In this document: one piece after another, positions 46,136 to 58,750 of the stretch
How positions within the stretch are numbered: the first letter of the stretch is position 1
Layout: each line of letters starts with the position of its first letter
Assembly: GCA_963675135.1 (NCBI GenBank)
Contig: OY776125.1
Span: 26,152,565-26,216,564, forward strand
Direction of reading: 5' to 3'
Length of the DNA stretch: 64,000 nt
Source: Galeopsis tetrahit
Lineage: Eukaryota; Streptophyta; Magnoliopsida; Lamiales; Lamiaceae
The notes under the pieces: generated by a model
The model's input: the letters and a program-made list of their open reading frames with translations, nothing else
Told to the model about the DNA's origin: nothing
The model's database searches: none
Position numbers and translations under genes: made by a program

Positions 46136-49100
46136 ATGGCTTCTCTCAACATTAAAGCTTCCACCCCTCACTCCCATTCTTTCCGCAAATTATCAAATCC
46201 CCATTTTGCCCCCGCCGTCAACCTCCCTCTCCGCCGCCGCGCCGCTCCGAAAATCCGACCCGTGACCCGGATCTCGGCGTCCCTCATCGACCCGGATGGT
46301 GGGAAACTGGTGGACCTATTCGTTAAGGTGTCTGAAAAAGAAACGGCATTAACGAAGGCGTTAAAGCTTCCGAAGATAAAGGTGTCGGAGATTGATCTGC
46401 AATGGGTGCACGTGTTGAGCGAGGGGTGGGCGAGTCCGTTGAAGGGTTTTATGCGCGAGGCAGAGTTTCTCCAAACACTTCACTTCAACTCGCTCCGCCT
46501 TGAAAACGGGTCGGTTGTGAATATGTCCGTGCCCATCGTCCTCGCCATTGATGACGCACAAAAGGATCGGGTCGGGTCGTCTTCTAGCGTTACGCTTGTT
46601 GATCACAAGGACCGTGTGGTTGCTATTTTAAGCAAGTAAGATTTTTATTTAAAAATAAAAAAAAAACTTATTTAGATGTGACGTGTTTGATTATTTATTT
46701 TATGCCTTTAGAATCATAGTTTGAAAATTTACACATCAACCAATTATATATTCTTAAAGCCACTAATCAAATTAATTAATACTCCCCCACATTTTCGCTG
46801 TTTGTACCATAGAAAATTATTTGTTAACACCGCATTCTATTCCATTTAAATGTTATTTTGACTTTTTATTTTATTTTATTTTTAATTTAAATGTCATTTT
46901 TTAATGTCAATTAAATATATTTCTTCCCAATTTACCCTTCAACTCATTAATAGTAATTACTTAGATAATAATATTAGTTTTAAAATTTTATAAAGTTTAC
47001 AAAGTAATTAAATAAGAGTATAGGAGAAAGTTAGTATTTTTCTTAATTAATATGTGTGCATAAATTTAAAATTTTAGAATATGTGTGCATTTACTTTTTT
47101 AGGATGATATATATTTTAAAATAGTCTGTACCCTCCCAACAATACTTTTGTTTCTTTTTATATTTTAATTAATATTGTTTCCTTACTTATAATTAAAATA
47201 GATAAAGTAGATAAGAATATAAAATAAATAAAATAGAATGTAGATAAAGTAAGTGGGGGATAAAGTATACTATTAAATCAGGAAACATGTAAACTTATTG
47301 ACAACCCAAAAAAATTATACATACTAACGGATGAATTATTATTTTTATTTTATACCGACAATTCAATTTATTTTTTACTTTATATAAGTAAATCTTCACG
47401 GAATTATCCCTCAAAATCGAATCTTACTGGTGGCAACTCTTCTTTCTTATTTGTATATTCACTTACGTATGAAAATCATCCTGTAACTGTAATGAAGGGA
47501 GTAATTTATTTGAATGCAATTTTATAGATAATTGAGAGAGGTTGTCATTGGATGTGAGCAGGTTATAATTACTAATTTTTTAGTATTGATATAGAATTTA
47601 ATAATTTTATTTTCCTTATGACAATTTGAGTGATCTACGACTTTTTTTTTTTATAATAATTACTCCAAGAAGCTCATTTCCTTCAATGTGTCAAATGAAT
47701 AACGACTTTGGTTTTATTCTTGCTAATGATTATCTTAATCCACAATTAAATGTGCAACTAAAAGTAGTATTCTGAATCTCTGATACTAATCTTTGTACAT
47801 GGAATTATATGTGTAGCATTGAAATATACAAGCATAATAAAGAAGAAAGGATAGCAAGAACATGGGGCACCACCGCACCTGGCCTACCTTATGTTGAAGA
47901 AGCCATTACTAATGCCGGAAACTGGCTCATTGGTGGCGACTTGGAGGTTATAAATCCTGTACAGTACGACGATGGCCTCGATCGCTTCCGCCTTTCTCCT
48001 GCACAACTTCGCCACGAGTTTGAGAGACGCAATGCGGATGCAGTATTCGCTTTCCAGTTGAGGAATCCCGTTCACAATGGTCATGCTCTATTGATGACAG
48101 ATACGAGACGTCGTCTTCTTGAGATGGGATATAAGAATCCCGTTCTCTTGCTCCATCCTCTTGGAGGCTACACGAAGGCAGACGACGTGCCACTTAGTTG
48201 GCGAATGAAGCAGCATGAGAAGGTTAGTTTAGTTTATTAGGATCTAGAATTTTACTTTATAATTTATAAAAAAAAAAAAATCAAGGGGGGCAATGCCCCC
48301 GCCCATCCCCGTTATAATTAATTAATTCGGAATATTGCTGATTCAGAATAATTGGTTTAGTTATTAGCAGGGACGGATCTAGAATTTTACTTTATAATTT
48401 AAAAAAAAAAAAAATCAAGGGGGGCAATGTCCCCCGCCCCTGAGTCCATCCCCTGTTATAATTAATTTGGAATATTGCTGATTCGTTCAGGTGCTTGAGG
48501 ACGGGGTTTTGGACCCAGAGACGACGGTTGTTTCTATATTCCCATCACCGATGCACTATGCAGGGCCGACTGAGGTGCAATGGCATGCTAAGGCTAGGAT
48601 TAATGCAGGTGCAAATTTCTATATTGTGGGTCGGGATCCAGCGGGTATGGGCCATCCGCTTGAGAAACGAGATTTATACGACGCAGATCATGGAAAAAAG
48701 GTGCTGAGCATGGCTCCGGGTTTGGAGAGGCTCAACATCTTGCCTTTCAAGGTAAAGAACTACACTAAATTTTGATCAATCAAGTTTTTTATTTTGTATG
48801 TTTCTTATTAAATAATGATTTTGTTATATGAAATTGTTTTTCAGGTGGCTGCATATGACAAGACACAGAGTAAAATGGCATTTTTTGATCCATCAAGGGC
48901 TCAAGATTTTCAATTCATATCTGGCACTAAGGTAGATATCTCCCCTCTTGTTAAATAAGGCTCGATTAGGTTCGTGAGCCAATTGAACTGATCTCAAGTA
49001 GCTCATGAGCCTGCTCGACTGATGTTAATTAATGCATATACGTTGTTCGTTTTTACCAGATGCGAACCCTGGCAAAGAACAAGGAAAGCCCTCCAGACGG

Positions 49101-49197
49101 TTTTATGTGCCCGAGTGGATGGGAAGTGTTGGTCGAATATTACGACAGCTTGGCTACCTCCGGCAGTGCCAAATTGCCTGAACCAGTTCCAGTTTGA
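46136..49197 (+). CDS. APS: ATP sulfurylase, plastid-targeted
   Basis: Five exons (46136-46635, 47817-48222, 48491-48751, 48845-48931, 49060-49197) give 463 residues. The enzyme makes adenosine 5'-phosphosulfate from sulfate and ATP, the first step of sulfate assimilation. Residues 1-~48 are Ser/Pro/Arg-rich with few acids, a typical chloroplast transit peptide ending near RISASL. The catalytic motifs are present: QLRNP (247-251), HNGH (253-256) and GRDPAGMGHP. The C terminus (GFMCPSGWEVLVEYY) is intact. An N-terminal PUA-like domain covers about 55-215. Exon 1 contains a miR395 target site, so sulfur starvation should regulate it. Intron 1 holds a MITE and intron 2 a duplication. Confidence 0.96.
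46463..46483 (+). promoter_or_regulatory. miR395 target site in ATP sulfurylase coding sequence
   Basis: The exon-1 stretch from GAGTTTCTCC to AAACACTTCAC is complementary to conserved miR395 (CUGAAGUGUUUGGGGGAACU). Mismatches are two C-to-T changes, which give G:U pairs, and the outermost base. Plant APS mRNAs are established miR395 targets at this position. Confidence 0.8.
46782..47501. mobile_element. Degenerate Stowaway-like MITE in APS intron 1
   Basis: Starts ACTCCCCCACATTTTCGC, ends GTAATGAAGGGAG, with TA next to each end. The length of 720 bp is large for this class. Confidence 0.45.
48240..48485. repeat. ~115-bp direct duplication in APS intron 2
   Basis: GGATCTAGAATTTTACTTTA, a poly-A run and TCAAGGGGGGCAATG through GGAATATTGCTGATTC occur twice with small differences. 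The GGGACGGATCTAG and CCCCCGCCC parts recall a hAT end. Confidence 0.8.
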
Positions 49198-49199
49198 AA

Positions 49200-50980
49200 T
49201 TATTAGTGTGTAGGGAGGAAACCTGGTATTCTCCATTTGCAAGATACGTATGCTTTCATTTAACTTGGTGGTGATGAAATTAATACTATCTATCTGAATC
49301 AATAATGTATGCTATTGTGAGGCAAAATTCTTTGCCTCGATTTGTAACATGATACCAAGAATGTTGGAAAATTCTTTACTTCACATCTATCATTTAGTAT
49401 AGAGCCCATGTACAAATAAATACTCCCTTGGACCACATAAAGTGCGTCTATTTTTCTTTTTGGGTTGTCTATATGAAGTGAGTTTGTTTCTTTTCATTTA
49501 AATTTCATTTCTACTTTATCTATTTTATTGATTACTTTATACGTGTAAACGGTGTAATGGTAATATTTGGAGGATTTAATGGATCTTTCACTTGGACAAA
49601 TATTCAATTTATATTTCAAAGAATATACAGGACGGGTGTAGAATTCTGAAACTGGGGTATGAGTAATAGATACTACTCCGTACTAAAAAGAGTTTGTACA
49701 TAAACATTCTTTAATATTTAAATTCATAGAACCAAATTATATTGCATAAAATTCAAATAAAAATTACAATGATGTATAAGAAACAAATGATCCTTTGTCC
49801 CGTCAAAAAAAACTGATCCTTTGAGTTTTTGTTTTATGAATGCGAACTCTCATCATTTGATTTAGGTGTATTAATATTCCTAATTTCCTATTGAATTAGG
49901 GTAAAACAAACTGAAAAAAAGAACTAACACTAAATTTATACTATCACACAGTCAATTTCTATGCACAAACATTTATATATGAATATGTATAAGTATATAA
50001 ATATATACACATATAGTTTTTTTTTTTTTTAATTGGGGTATAGTTATAAGTTTGTAATCAAGATTGAGAAACTTTACTTTGATGTTGGAATGAGATCCAC
50101 ATTGACAAAAATATTTGAAAAGATCCCCGATATCAATATTAGAAAATGATATTTTCAAGATATTTATAACAAAAATTGAAAATATCAGTATGCAACAATA
50201 ATATCAAGTCTAGTGTTGATAAAAAATATCGAGAGAATAAGAACATTATATAGAAGATGTCCAATAAATTATTAAATTTCGAAAAATTAATATCGAGTAT
50301 TATATAAGATAACATTATATAGTATTTTATATTTTATACTCCATAAATTTATCAAGATATAAAAATTGTTCAATTTTTTTTATATTAAATTTATGTATTA
50401 AAAGTTACTCATAATTTTTAAAATTATCAATATCATATCGATATTTTCACATATTTAAGTTCACATATTTAAGGTCATCTATACCGATTTTTTTTAGACC
50501 TATGATGTTAGAATTTGAAATCCACTTAATCTTGGGTATTAAAAGTGGTATGTAGTTATGATGAGTTTTAGGCCACCCTTAGCTTTAACACCAAGAAAAA
50601 CTTATGAATAGTCCCACAATTTCCCAAGCTTTATGGGCACTATGCCTATTAATAATTCCATTCACTAAAGTAGACTTCCAATTCTTGATTATCAATTCCT
50701 ACACATCCTAAATTAATTAGCTGGTCCTAACTCCTAATGCAATCTAGGCCCCTCTCCCTCTCCACAATGGAGAATTGTAATAATATGAAATAAACAATAT
50801 TGTTTATCAGTATTTTCCATACATTGATAGAATGAAATACAAGATTGAAACACGATATAGGATAGATGTTCTCTCCAATTGGCCAAAAATGATTCTTTTA
50901 TACGACAAACTCGAGCTTAATTTATTGAATGTATTGATCGAGTTTACTCAATCCGGTCTAACCTAAATGAGCTTAGTAAA
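49200..50980. other. AT-rich intergenic DNA
   Basis: A one-sided Stowaway end is at about 49424 (CTCCCTTGGACCACATAAAG). At 50100-50470 there is a diverged, apparently inverted copy of the ATATCGATA-rich block seen at 43.2 kb. No gene. Confidence 0.5.
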
Positions 50981-50982
50981 TA

Positions 50983-51180
50983 TTCCTTCCTCCGTCCACA
51001 TAAAGTGTTCTTATTTTTCTTTTTAGATTGTTCACATAAGTGTGCATATTTCATTTTTTGGTAAATATACTCCACCACACCTACTTTATCGCCTCTCTAC
51101 TTTATCTATTTATACACAAATAAACAATATTATTTAAAACAAGTGAAAAAGAAACAAGAATACTTTATGTGGACGGAGGG
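50983..51180. mobile_element. Stowaway-like MITE
   Basis: Left CCTTCCTCCGTCCACATAAAG, right CTTTATGTGGACGGAGGG, an almost perfect inversion over about 20 bp. Confidence 0.8.
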
Positions 51181-51802
51181 ATAATAAAAAAAATTGAATA
51201 GAATACTGAAATAAAAAAACTAGGAGATTAGTACTCAGTAAGGAATTGAGTGCAATGAATATTGTGAGACAATATACTGGGTGACAAATAGATTTGTTGG
51301 TGAAAAACAGAACAAGAAGCCTCAAAATTCAACCTCTAGTTGTCAATTTTTTGTTGGTTCAAGTCCTACTACATATATAGAATGTGTGTAGCCAGAAATA
51401 AAAGATGAAAATCATTGATCCATAAACCTCACAGTTGTCTTTGGGCCATGAAAGCATTATAATAAAACCTTCTTTAGCCACCCTTCTTTGAACTTTACTT
51501 AGTTTAACTCAAAAATTCATCATTGCAGAATATCAATGTCTGGGAAAGAAGAAGTTTGCAACAATGCAAAAGGGAGGGGAATATCGCCTTTTTTGTACTT
51601 GGAAATTCTGATAAAAGGGGCAGAAAACAAGGCTAAAGTCTTATGCTTTAAGCAAACATATGCAAAAGTGGTTCTACTCATCAACAACTGCCACTTCTTG
51701 CTGCATTAAAGCTGTTTCATGTGAAAATCTTTATCACTTTGTTCTGAATTCCTAGCCTTTTTTAGTTACAAATTGTTGTAATAAAGTTGTTTATTGATAC
51801 AG

Positions 51803-53346
51803 ATGGGAAATCAAAGCAGCTCAGGGATAGTAGGTATGAATATGATGATGAATTTATTGATTGCTTTCTTGTTGGAGATGATAGATTCTTGATTTTTGCA
51901 GAGGAGACGATAGCGACAAATGAGGCCCCGGAAAAGTCGCCACAAGTCACTTGTGATCCTGATGAATTGAAAGAAGAAGAGCAGACACAAGTTGAAGAAA
52001 ATGAAACAGAAGATTCTCAAGAAAAAAGTGAAGACGGTACGTTAGTATATCAACATTTTGCATGGTTATGTTCATCTATGGTTTACTAACATATCCCTGA
52101 GTCAGTTTCAGATGTTTCAGAGGAAACTGTTATTGAGGACTGTGAAGATCAGACAGACGTCGAACCGAATTTATCCAAGTTGAAGGAGGAGCAAGATGAA
52201 GAAGTATCATGTGATTCAAGAGGTTAGTTCCATTTGCATAATCACTTTAGCATAAGCATGAGTTTATATGTTAAAATTTAATGTTGTCAACACTCAATAG
52301 GGGAGATGCAGAATACTAATACAGAATGTACATCAACTATCACAATCTTGAACTCAACACCCCATGAAGCTGCTACTGATATTACATCAGAAGATGAGAG
52401 TATGTTGGGAAAGGAGATTGTTGAAATCGATGTTGAGACGAAAGAAAATGACTTGGTTGCACCTTGTGATGGAGGCGCGGTTTCAGAAACGTGTACAGAT
52501 GAGGCGGAGTGTGGAGAAAACGACGACCATATAGAAGAAGAGCAAAGTGATTCACTTAGTACTCCCAATGATGTTCAAAGTATTAATTTAATAGAATCAT
52601 CTGCAGCTGAAAATGTTGATCAAAATCAACTTCCTGATCAAGAAATCAGGTGCAGTGATGATCTATCAGAGATTATCAAATCTGATCATATCAAGGAAAT
52701 TGGACAAGAATGTGAGGTTGAGATTGATTCACATTCTAGTTTGGACAAATTTGATTTTCTCGATGAGGTTAAGGAAGAAAACGAGAGTGATGAAAAGGCA
52801 GTTGAAGAAGTGGCAAACGAGCAAGAAGACGACGAAAGTATACTTGGAAAGGCGGTTGAAGAAGTGGCAAACGAGCAAGAAGAAGACGAAAGTATACTTG
52901 AAAAGGCGGTTTTGAAAGAGTGTGATGAAAGTAGAGAAACCGTTGGTTTTGAATCAAAAAAGGTTCAAGTTGTTTTGAAAAAGTGTCCAAGCTTCGATTT
53001 TGGGGTGTCGTTTGATAAACGGGCCGAAGAATCTGATAAAACACCGCTGCTGTACCAGGACAAAACAGCAAGACGAAGCTTCTCAAGCTGTTCAAATCTA
53101 CGGTTTCAAACCACCAGAACCGTCGCGACAGAATATTTGGTCCAAGAAAAGACAATCAGAATGGAAAGAAGCAATTCTGAGATCATGAATAAACAGGACA
53201 TTAACGTTGCTGCTTCGAACAATAAGATGCAAGAGACGGCCCCCTCATCGCCTAGACATGATGCTTCACCACGAGAAATCGCCAAACGAAAGCCAAGATC
53301 TTCACTTTTCACTACCTGCATTTGCTGCACAGCTGCAATCAGCTAA
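51803..53346 (+). CDS. Acidic protein with N-myristoylation start and Cys-rich C-terminus, unknown function
   Basis: Four exons (51803-51833, 51902-52036, 52112-52222, 52301-53346) join in frame to 440 residues. The first exon is only 31 nt and encodes MGNQSSSGIV, a clear N-myristoylation signal (MGxxxS). A 68-bp intron follows. Residues ~11-260 are very acidic, with Glu/Asp/Ser-rich stretches and an 18-residue tandem repeat (KAVEEVANEQEDDESILG). Then come CPSFDFGVSF, TPLLYQDKT and a KTIRMERSNSE segment that recalls a family of plant proteins with a conserved Arg-Ser-Asn/Asp-Ser-Glu motif. The end is SLFTTCICCTAAIS, with Cys that could be acylated. I infer a membrane-attached protein and do not recognise a named family. 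Starting instead in the frame that reads through the first intron would lose the MGN start. Confidence 0.75.
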
Positions 53347-53714
53347 CACAACACTCTTCCAACTGTTTTTCGTCGAGTCTCTTTGCGTTGTTTTGCCTCG
53401 TGTTTGTCTCTCTCTCATCCATTTTTTTGAGCTTTTAAGGGAGAGATTCATGTCTGGTTTACTTATTCTGTTTTGAGTCCATCTTGTTTGAACAGATTGA
53501 TTGATTGATTTTCCAACAATTAATGAAACTTTGCTACAAATTGGAAACTTCATTGAACTAAAAATTAAAGAATACAATCATCAAAACAACTGCAAGATAA
53601 TCCATCTTTGAACATGTTAACAACAAGTAATGAAACAATTGGATCAAAACACTAAACTTGAAGATTCAAAAAAATAAAATAAATAAAATTTGATGTTTGT
53701 TTGTAATTCTATTT

Positions 53715-54562
53715 CTATCCAATAGTCATCATCATTTTAACAAATTCATCATAATCAACCTGCCCATCTCCATCCAAATCAGCCTCTCTAATCATCTGTT
53801 CAACCTCTTCATCTGTCAATTTTTCCCCCAGATTGATCATCACGTGACGAAGCTGCACCAAATAATAATAAATTTAAAGACTTTCAGAAATTCTCCCACT
53901 TTAAAATAAAAACCAGTTGACCTGATTCAGAAACTGCAGTACATACATTATTTTAATTTCTCATCACCCCAAAGTACATCTAGATGTACATGTACAGTAC
54001 AACACCACTAATCATGCATAGTTCATCTAAAAATCAAATCTTTAAAAAATATATGTATATTATTTGATTGTATCAATTCAATCCTAACCTCAGTAGCAGA
54101 TATGTAACCATTTTGATCCTTATCAAAGACTTTGAAAGCTTCTTTAAGCTCTTCCTCTGCATCAGTTTCCTGATAAAAGAAATTAAACCCCACAAGTTAA
54201 TAATAATAAAATGCAATAAAAAAGCATTCTTGATAATATTTTTAGGAGAAATTAACCTTCATTTTGTTGGCCATAAGATTCAAGAATTCAACAAATTCAA
54301 TGGTCCCATTTCCATCGGAATCGACTTCGTTGATCATATCGTGGAGCTCTTCTTCAGTTGGATTTTGATCTAAAGACCTTATAACTGTTGCTAATTCCTC
54401 TATAGTTATGCACCCTGCTTTTTTTTCAATCAATTATTTAAACAAATAAAAAATAAAATGGGAAATAAGAGAGAAATAAAACAAACCATCTCCATCTTTG
54501 TCAAATAGACTGAAGGCTTCCTTCAACTCAAGAATCTGAGCTGCATCTAGTATATCTGCCAT
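53715..54562 (-). CDS. Calmodulin-like protein, CaM8/CML8 type
   Basis: Four exons (54562-54487, 54414-54257, 54169-54089, 53852-53715) encode 150 residues. Four EF-hands are complete: DKDGDGCITIEE (21-32), DSDGNGTIEFVE (57-68), DKDQNGYISATE (94-105) and DLDGDGQVDYDE (130-141). All have acidic position-1 and Glu position-12 ligands, so all four should bind calcium. The linker and termini (MADILDAAQILELKEAF, EEELKEAFKVFDKDQNG, MINLGEKLTDEEVEQMI) match plant CaM8/CML8-type sequences more than conventional calmodulin. The protein is a calcium sensor that binds target helices. A GA repeat (54605-54642) lies in the leader. There is no C-terminal prenylation box. Confidence 0.93.
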
Positions 54563-54603
54563 GGGCGTTTCTTTAGCAAATTCAAATTGTGTAGGTATGT
54601 TTT

Positions 54604-54604
<1 letters not shown>

Positions 54605-54640
<36 letters not shown>

Positions 54641-54642
54641 TG
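54605..54642. repeat. (GA)n microsatellite in the calmodulin-gene leader
   Basis: GA run with one interruption. On the transcribed strand it is a CT repeat, a common 5' UTR/promoter feature of plant genes. Confidence 0.9.
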
Positions 54643-54659
54643 TGTTTTGAGTATAGCTC

Positions 54660-55720
54660 AATCCTTGCTGGGCTATATGTAGATTTGAAAAGGGGACAGC
54701 AAATCCTAGTAAATGTTGATTATTTGTTAAATTTTACTAGAAAAAGAAAATTATGAAATAAATAAATAAAATAAAAATGGGAGTACTAGTCAAGATTTTT
54801 TGAGAGTTTAGAGTGAGGAGTAGGTGAATATTGTACAAGAAGAAATATTAATGATTGGCAGGCATATCTAACAAAATTTTTGTACTTCAATTTATATGTC
54901 ACCTCCTCAACAAAAATAAATAAATTTAGTGGTCCATATCCATTCTAGTGAAAGATTAATTAGTTGAGATCGATCCAATTTTCTAGTGTAATTTCGTACA
55001 AGTATTAATTAAGTTTCATTGCAATTTCCAAATGAAAATAGTATACATTGCAAAATTCATGTTTGTATTAAAATTAATGTAATTTGGGATGAAATTGCAA
55101 ATATTAGCTACAGACAACTCATGCCTTGCCCTAATACACGTGTTCATATTGAGTTTAATTACATATTATTATTATTAATTAGCTGGATAATAATTTGTAC
55201 ATTAAATTTGAACAGCTGTATGGGTTTGATATGTAGGGGACATTTATTTAGTTAGAATTCAAATTAGTTGAAAGGAGGGGGATGTATATAGAGAGGTGGC
55301 CTTGTAGTGTGCATTTTTTTGGTACCCAAAACATCACTCTCTGGGCTTATTTTAATTAATAGTATTGCGTTTAGCTAACTTCATTTTTTTATTCATATAA
55401 TTATGTAGGACAAAATATAGTACCTCTAGACCAAATTCCAATAATTCAAATGGGTATGTATACAAACGAATATAGTGTCTCCCAATCCTCTAATTAAAAT
55501 ATTTATAATTACATTTACTTTCAAATCTATATAGTTTGGGTTAGAAATTGGATAATAGATTAAATTGTAGTAATAGCGGAAAAGAATACTAGTGGGTTAT
55601 TATAGAAGAAAGATTGATACATAAAATATAGTAATTTTTTAAATAAAATGAGAACTTGAAAAAATATATAGAGGTTTTTTTAAAACAAAAATAGTTAAAA
55701 GAACATTTTAAAATAAAAAG
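54660..55720. other. AT-rich promoter and intergenic DNA
   Basis: Minus-strand promoter of the calmodulin-like gene (a TATA-like CATATAG near 54675), otherwise nothing recognisable. Confidence 0.45.
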
Positions 55721-55733
55721 GTACAATATTACA

Positions 55734-56568
55734 TGATGCGGCCTAAAAATGTCGTTCAATAAGAAGTCGACACGTGTATAAAGGATAAGATGAAAGAGAA
55801 GATATGGGATTATGGAAGGGGCTCTGGATAAAGAATCCCTTCTGGAAGTCCCTCCGGAGGGAGCTCCTGGAGGTCCTCCCGGAGAGACTTATCTGGAGGA
55901 CCTGATCTTGATATGAATCGGTAAACCGAGAATATAGGAGATCTTCGCATGAATCGGACTAAGGCTGACCAAAGAAAGATTCTTCCCTCCTTCATTTTAG
56001 TGGAAGGAGTCCACTAGGGGGAGTGGCCCCGGTCTTTCCGAAGGTGGAGGACTGGAGGACTTCGTCCACTCAGCAGGGCCGAGTCTTATGGGCAGCTCCG
56101 AAATAAGAGGAAGGCTTGACTTGGCCCCGGTCTTTCCGGAGGTGGAGGACTGGAGGACTTCGTCCACTCAGCAGGGCCGAGTCTTATGGGCAGCTCCGAA
56201 ATAAGAGGAAGGCTTGACTTCCTCTCCAGAAAGTATCTCTATAAATAGGTAAATTAGAGGAGATTTCCAGGTTAGACTTTTTACTTTGACAAAACTTAAT
56301 ACATTTCGTATCAAACATACTTCTGATATTCTTTGAGAGCTTGAGCCGATAAATCAAGGACTTTGAGGTCCTTATGATATACAAAGATTCTGATACTGAC
56401 TTGAGCGTCGGAGCGTCCGCACCGGAGCCCCCTCCGGTGTGTCTTTTGCAGGTCCCTGGAGGATCATTCCAGCGGAAGCAGTGTACCCAAATCAGGTCTA
56501 AGCACTCGGGAATTTGGATATCTGACCCCGAGGATATATAATCCTCTCGTGCAATTTTTGGCACATCA
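55734..56568 (+). repeat. 5' LTR
   Basis: 835 bp. Contains two adjacent copies of a 98-bp block (56025-56122 and 56123-56220) differing at one base, and a TATA box CTATAAATAG at about 56240. The same two copies occur in the 3' LTR. Confidence 0.93.
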
Positions 56569-56570
56569 AC

Positions 56571-56588
56571 TGGCGCCGTCTGTGGGAA
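56571..56588 (+). other. Primer-binding site
   Basis: TGGCGCCGTCTGTGGG, two bases after the 5' LTR. TGG is the complement of a tRNA CCA end. The exact tRNA is not determined here. Confidence 0.75.
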
Positions 56589-57777
56589 TCGATTTAAAAG
56601 ATTTTCTCACGAATTTCTTTCTGTTCGAGTGATGGAATTGGAGATGGACCATTACTTGGTAAATTCTACGGGCAGTCCTTTGCCTAGATTTGACACAGGT
56701 TCTTCCTTGAGTTTTCTTATATATGCTGTAGATAATTTTACATGTTGGAATATAATTGTTTAATGATGCAAAGAAGCCAGATGCAATAAATGATTAATAT
56801 GGACCATTGAGTGAGATTTGAGAGCAGAATTCTCAATTGTGATACCTGATGTCATTATTAATGTCTTGATTTAAATGTCCATAATCAATATAGTTCTGCT
56901 AGCAGTGTGAACTTATTCGTTTGCGAAAATTCCTTTATTGTATAAAATGTTCATTTATGGAATTGAAAAATAAAACAAGAAATAAAACAAGGTAGAAAGC
57001 TATTAGCATCTTGCTAAGCCCCGACTGAAGATTAATGGTGATTGTGTTGATTATGATGGGAGTAAGGTTGATTTTGCTCTAAATAATATTTTATTGATAA
57101 AACTTCACTCCAGTGATCTATTATTATCATGTAATTATGAGTATAAGGATTGTCGAACATATGTGTGGAGTGTGCAATTACCTGCTCCGAGACTCCAGGA
57201 AGAGGCTCGAGACACCCCTATCTCTACAGGGGGTGATATTGTTAGCACGTCTAGAGCCCTCGGGAGTGGACCTGGCAAGGAGATACCTCCAGGCACTGCA
57301 GAGGACGACAACATTCGTGCCCCTCCACGAGCAGCAGAGTATTTAGGGCCTCGAGGTCCAAAATCTAAACATGGGAGTATGAGGCAAAGATATGATAAGT
57401 GCATCGGTGCTACAGGTTAGTACAGGTGTTTGATAGAGCCTAAAGTATTAGATCTTTTATAGTAATGTGATATTGCTATGAGCATATTTTAATGATATTG
57501 ACATATATGACACGAACTTATTTTTTCCATTGAATTAAGCATGATTCTCCTAAACTTACATGATTGATACTCTAGAAACAATCTTAGAATTAAGAATTAC
57601 TTGAAATCGTAGAAGCATGGGTAAGCAATTCACATGTTGAGTCTTGTGATTACTTTATGTGGTAGAATTAACGATTAGACGTTGATGATGATTAGACGTT
57701 GATGATGATTAATGATTAGACGCGGACGATGATTATGATTTTGCACACGATTGACATTTTCCATATTTTAGATATAA

Positions 57778-58197
57778 TTTCATATTACAGACCGAGCCTA
57801 CCCAAGCTCTGGAGGACCTCTGGATAGGTTCAGAAGATTTCAGATTACAGATTAAGTCTATCCAAGCTCTGGAGGATCTCTGGATAGGTTCAGAAGATTT
57901 CAGATTATAGATTAAGTTTACCCAAGCTCTGGAGGACCTCTGGGTAGGTTCAGAAGATTTCAGATTACAGATTAACTCTATCCAAGCTCTGGAGGACCTC
58001 TGGATAGGTTCAGAAGATTTCAGATTATAGATTAAATCTACCCAAGCTCTGGAGGATCTCTGGATAGGTTCAGAAGATTTCAGATTATAGATTAAGTCTA
58101 TCCAAGTTCTGGAGGATCTCTGGATAGATTCAGAAGATTTCAGATTATAGGTTGATTCTATCCAAGTCCTGGAGGATTTCGGGATAAGCTCGAAAAT
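57778..58197. repeat. 60-bp tandem array, seven copies
   Basis: Each unit reads TTTCAGATTACAGATTAAGT then CTATCCAAGCTCTGGAGGAT then CTCTGGATAGGTTCAGAAGA with few differences. Within each unit CTATCCA...TGGATAG is inverted, so single strands could form small hairpins. Confidence 0.93.
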
Positions 58198-58264
58198 GGA
58201 AAATGAAGATTGAGCCTATTTAGGTCCCTGAGATCAAGGCCAATAGCCCTAAACAGACAAAACG

Positions 58265-58750
58265 ATAAGTCCGAAAACTAGAATGGGTGAGAGGATGATT
58301 GATTACCTGAAGCGGGTAGAGAACTTAAGAATCTTCAGAGCTGAAAAGTATCTCACCCTCGAAGAGGTGAGGCAAGCCAAGAGGCTGGAGGTGAAACCAG
58401 CTAGTGGAGAGAGGAAGAGAGAATCTACAGCAAGGAGGTCCAGCCCAGAAGCTCCCCGAAACTCCGGAGGAACAGGAAACCGCAATGCTGCGGGAGGATC
58501 CCGATCTGGGCCTCGAGGGACGTTTTAGAAATATACCCAACTGAGATTGGAAACTACAGAAGTCTTGGAGGTTGCTGGAGATCATCCAGATCTGAAATTC
58601 CCTTATTCGAGAAACCGAGGTCCTCAAAAGCCCAAGTCGGACCGATTTTGGAGACCCCACAATGAATATGGGCACGACAACAATCGATATTACCATTTGG
58701 AGGTCCTGGAGAGAGTACAGGTTTCAGATCTAATAATGCTGCTGGTATGA
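58265..58750 (+). pseudogene. Ty3/gypsy gag fragment
   Basis: After a basic/charged start (MIDYLKRVENLRIFRAEKYL) and a Ser/Arg/Gly-rich stretch, a stop is crossed at 58526-58528. The frame then reads KPKSDRFWRPHNEYGHDNN. That resembles the K-x-C-x-x-HN-x-x-GH segment at the C terminus of plant gypsy gag, but the Cys residues are lost. The coding function is clearly dead. Confidence 0.55.

Noticed and set aside
48491..48707. Alternative-frame ORF in APS exon 3
   Set aside because: The in-frame exon matches ATP sulfurylase. The other frame is chance.
56184..56564. Minus-strand 126-codon ORF, repeated at 62470-62886
   Set aside because: Same frame in both LTRs, antisense to the LTR promoter region. 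No recognisable domain.
57778..58197. CRISPR-like array
   Set aside because: The units are contiguous near-identical 60-mers without unique spacers, inside a plant retrotransposon.
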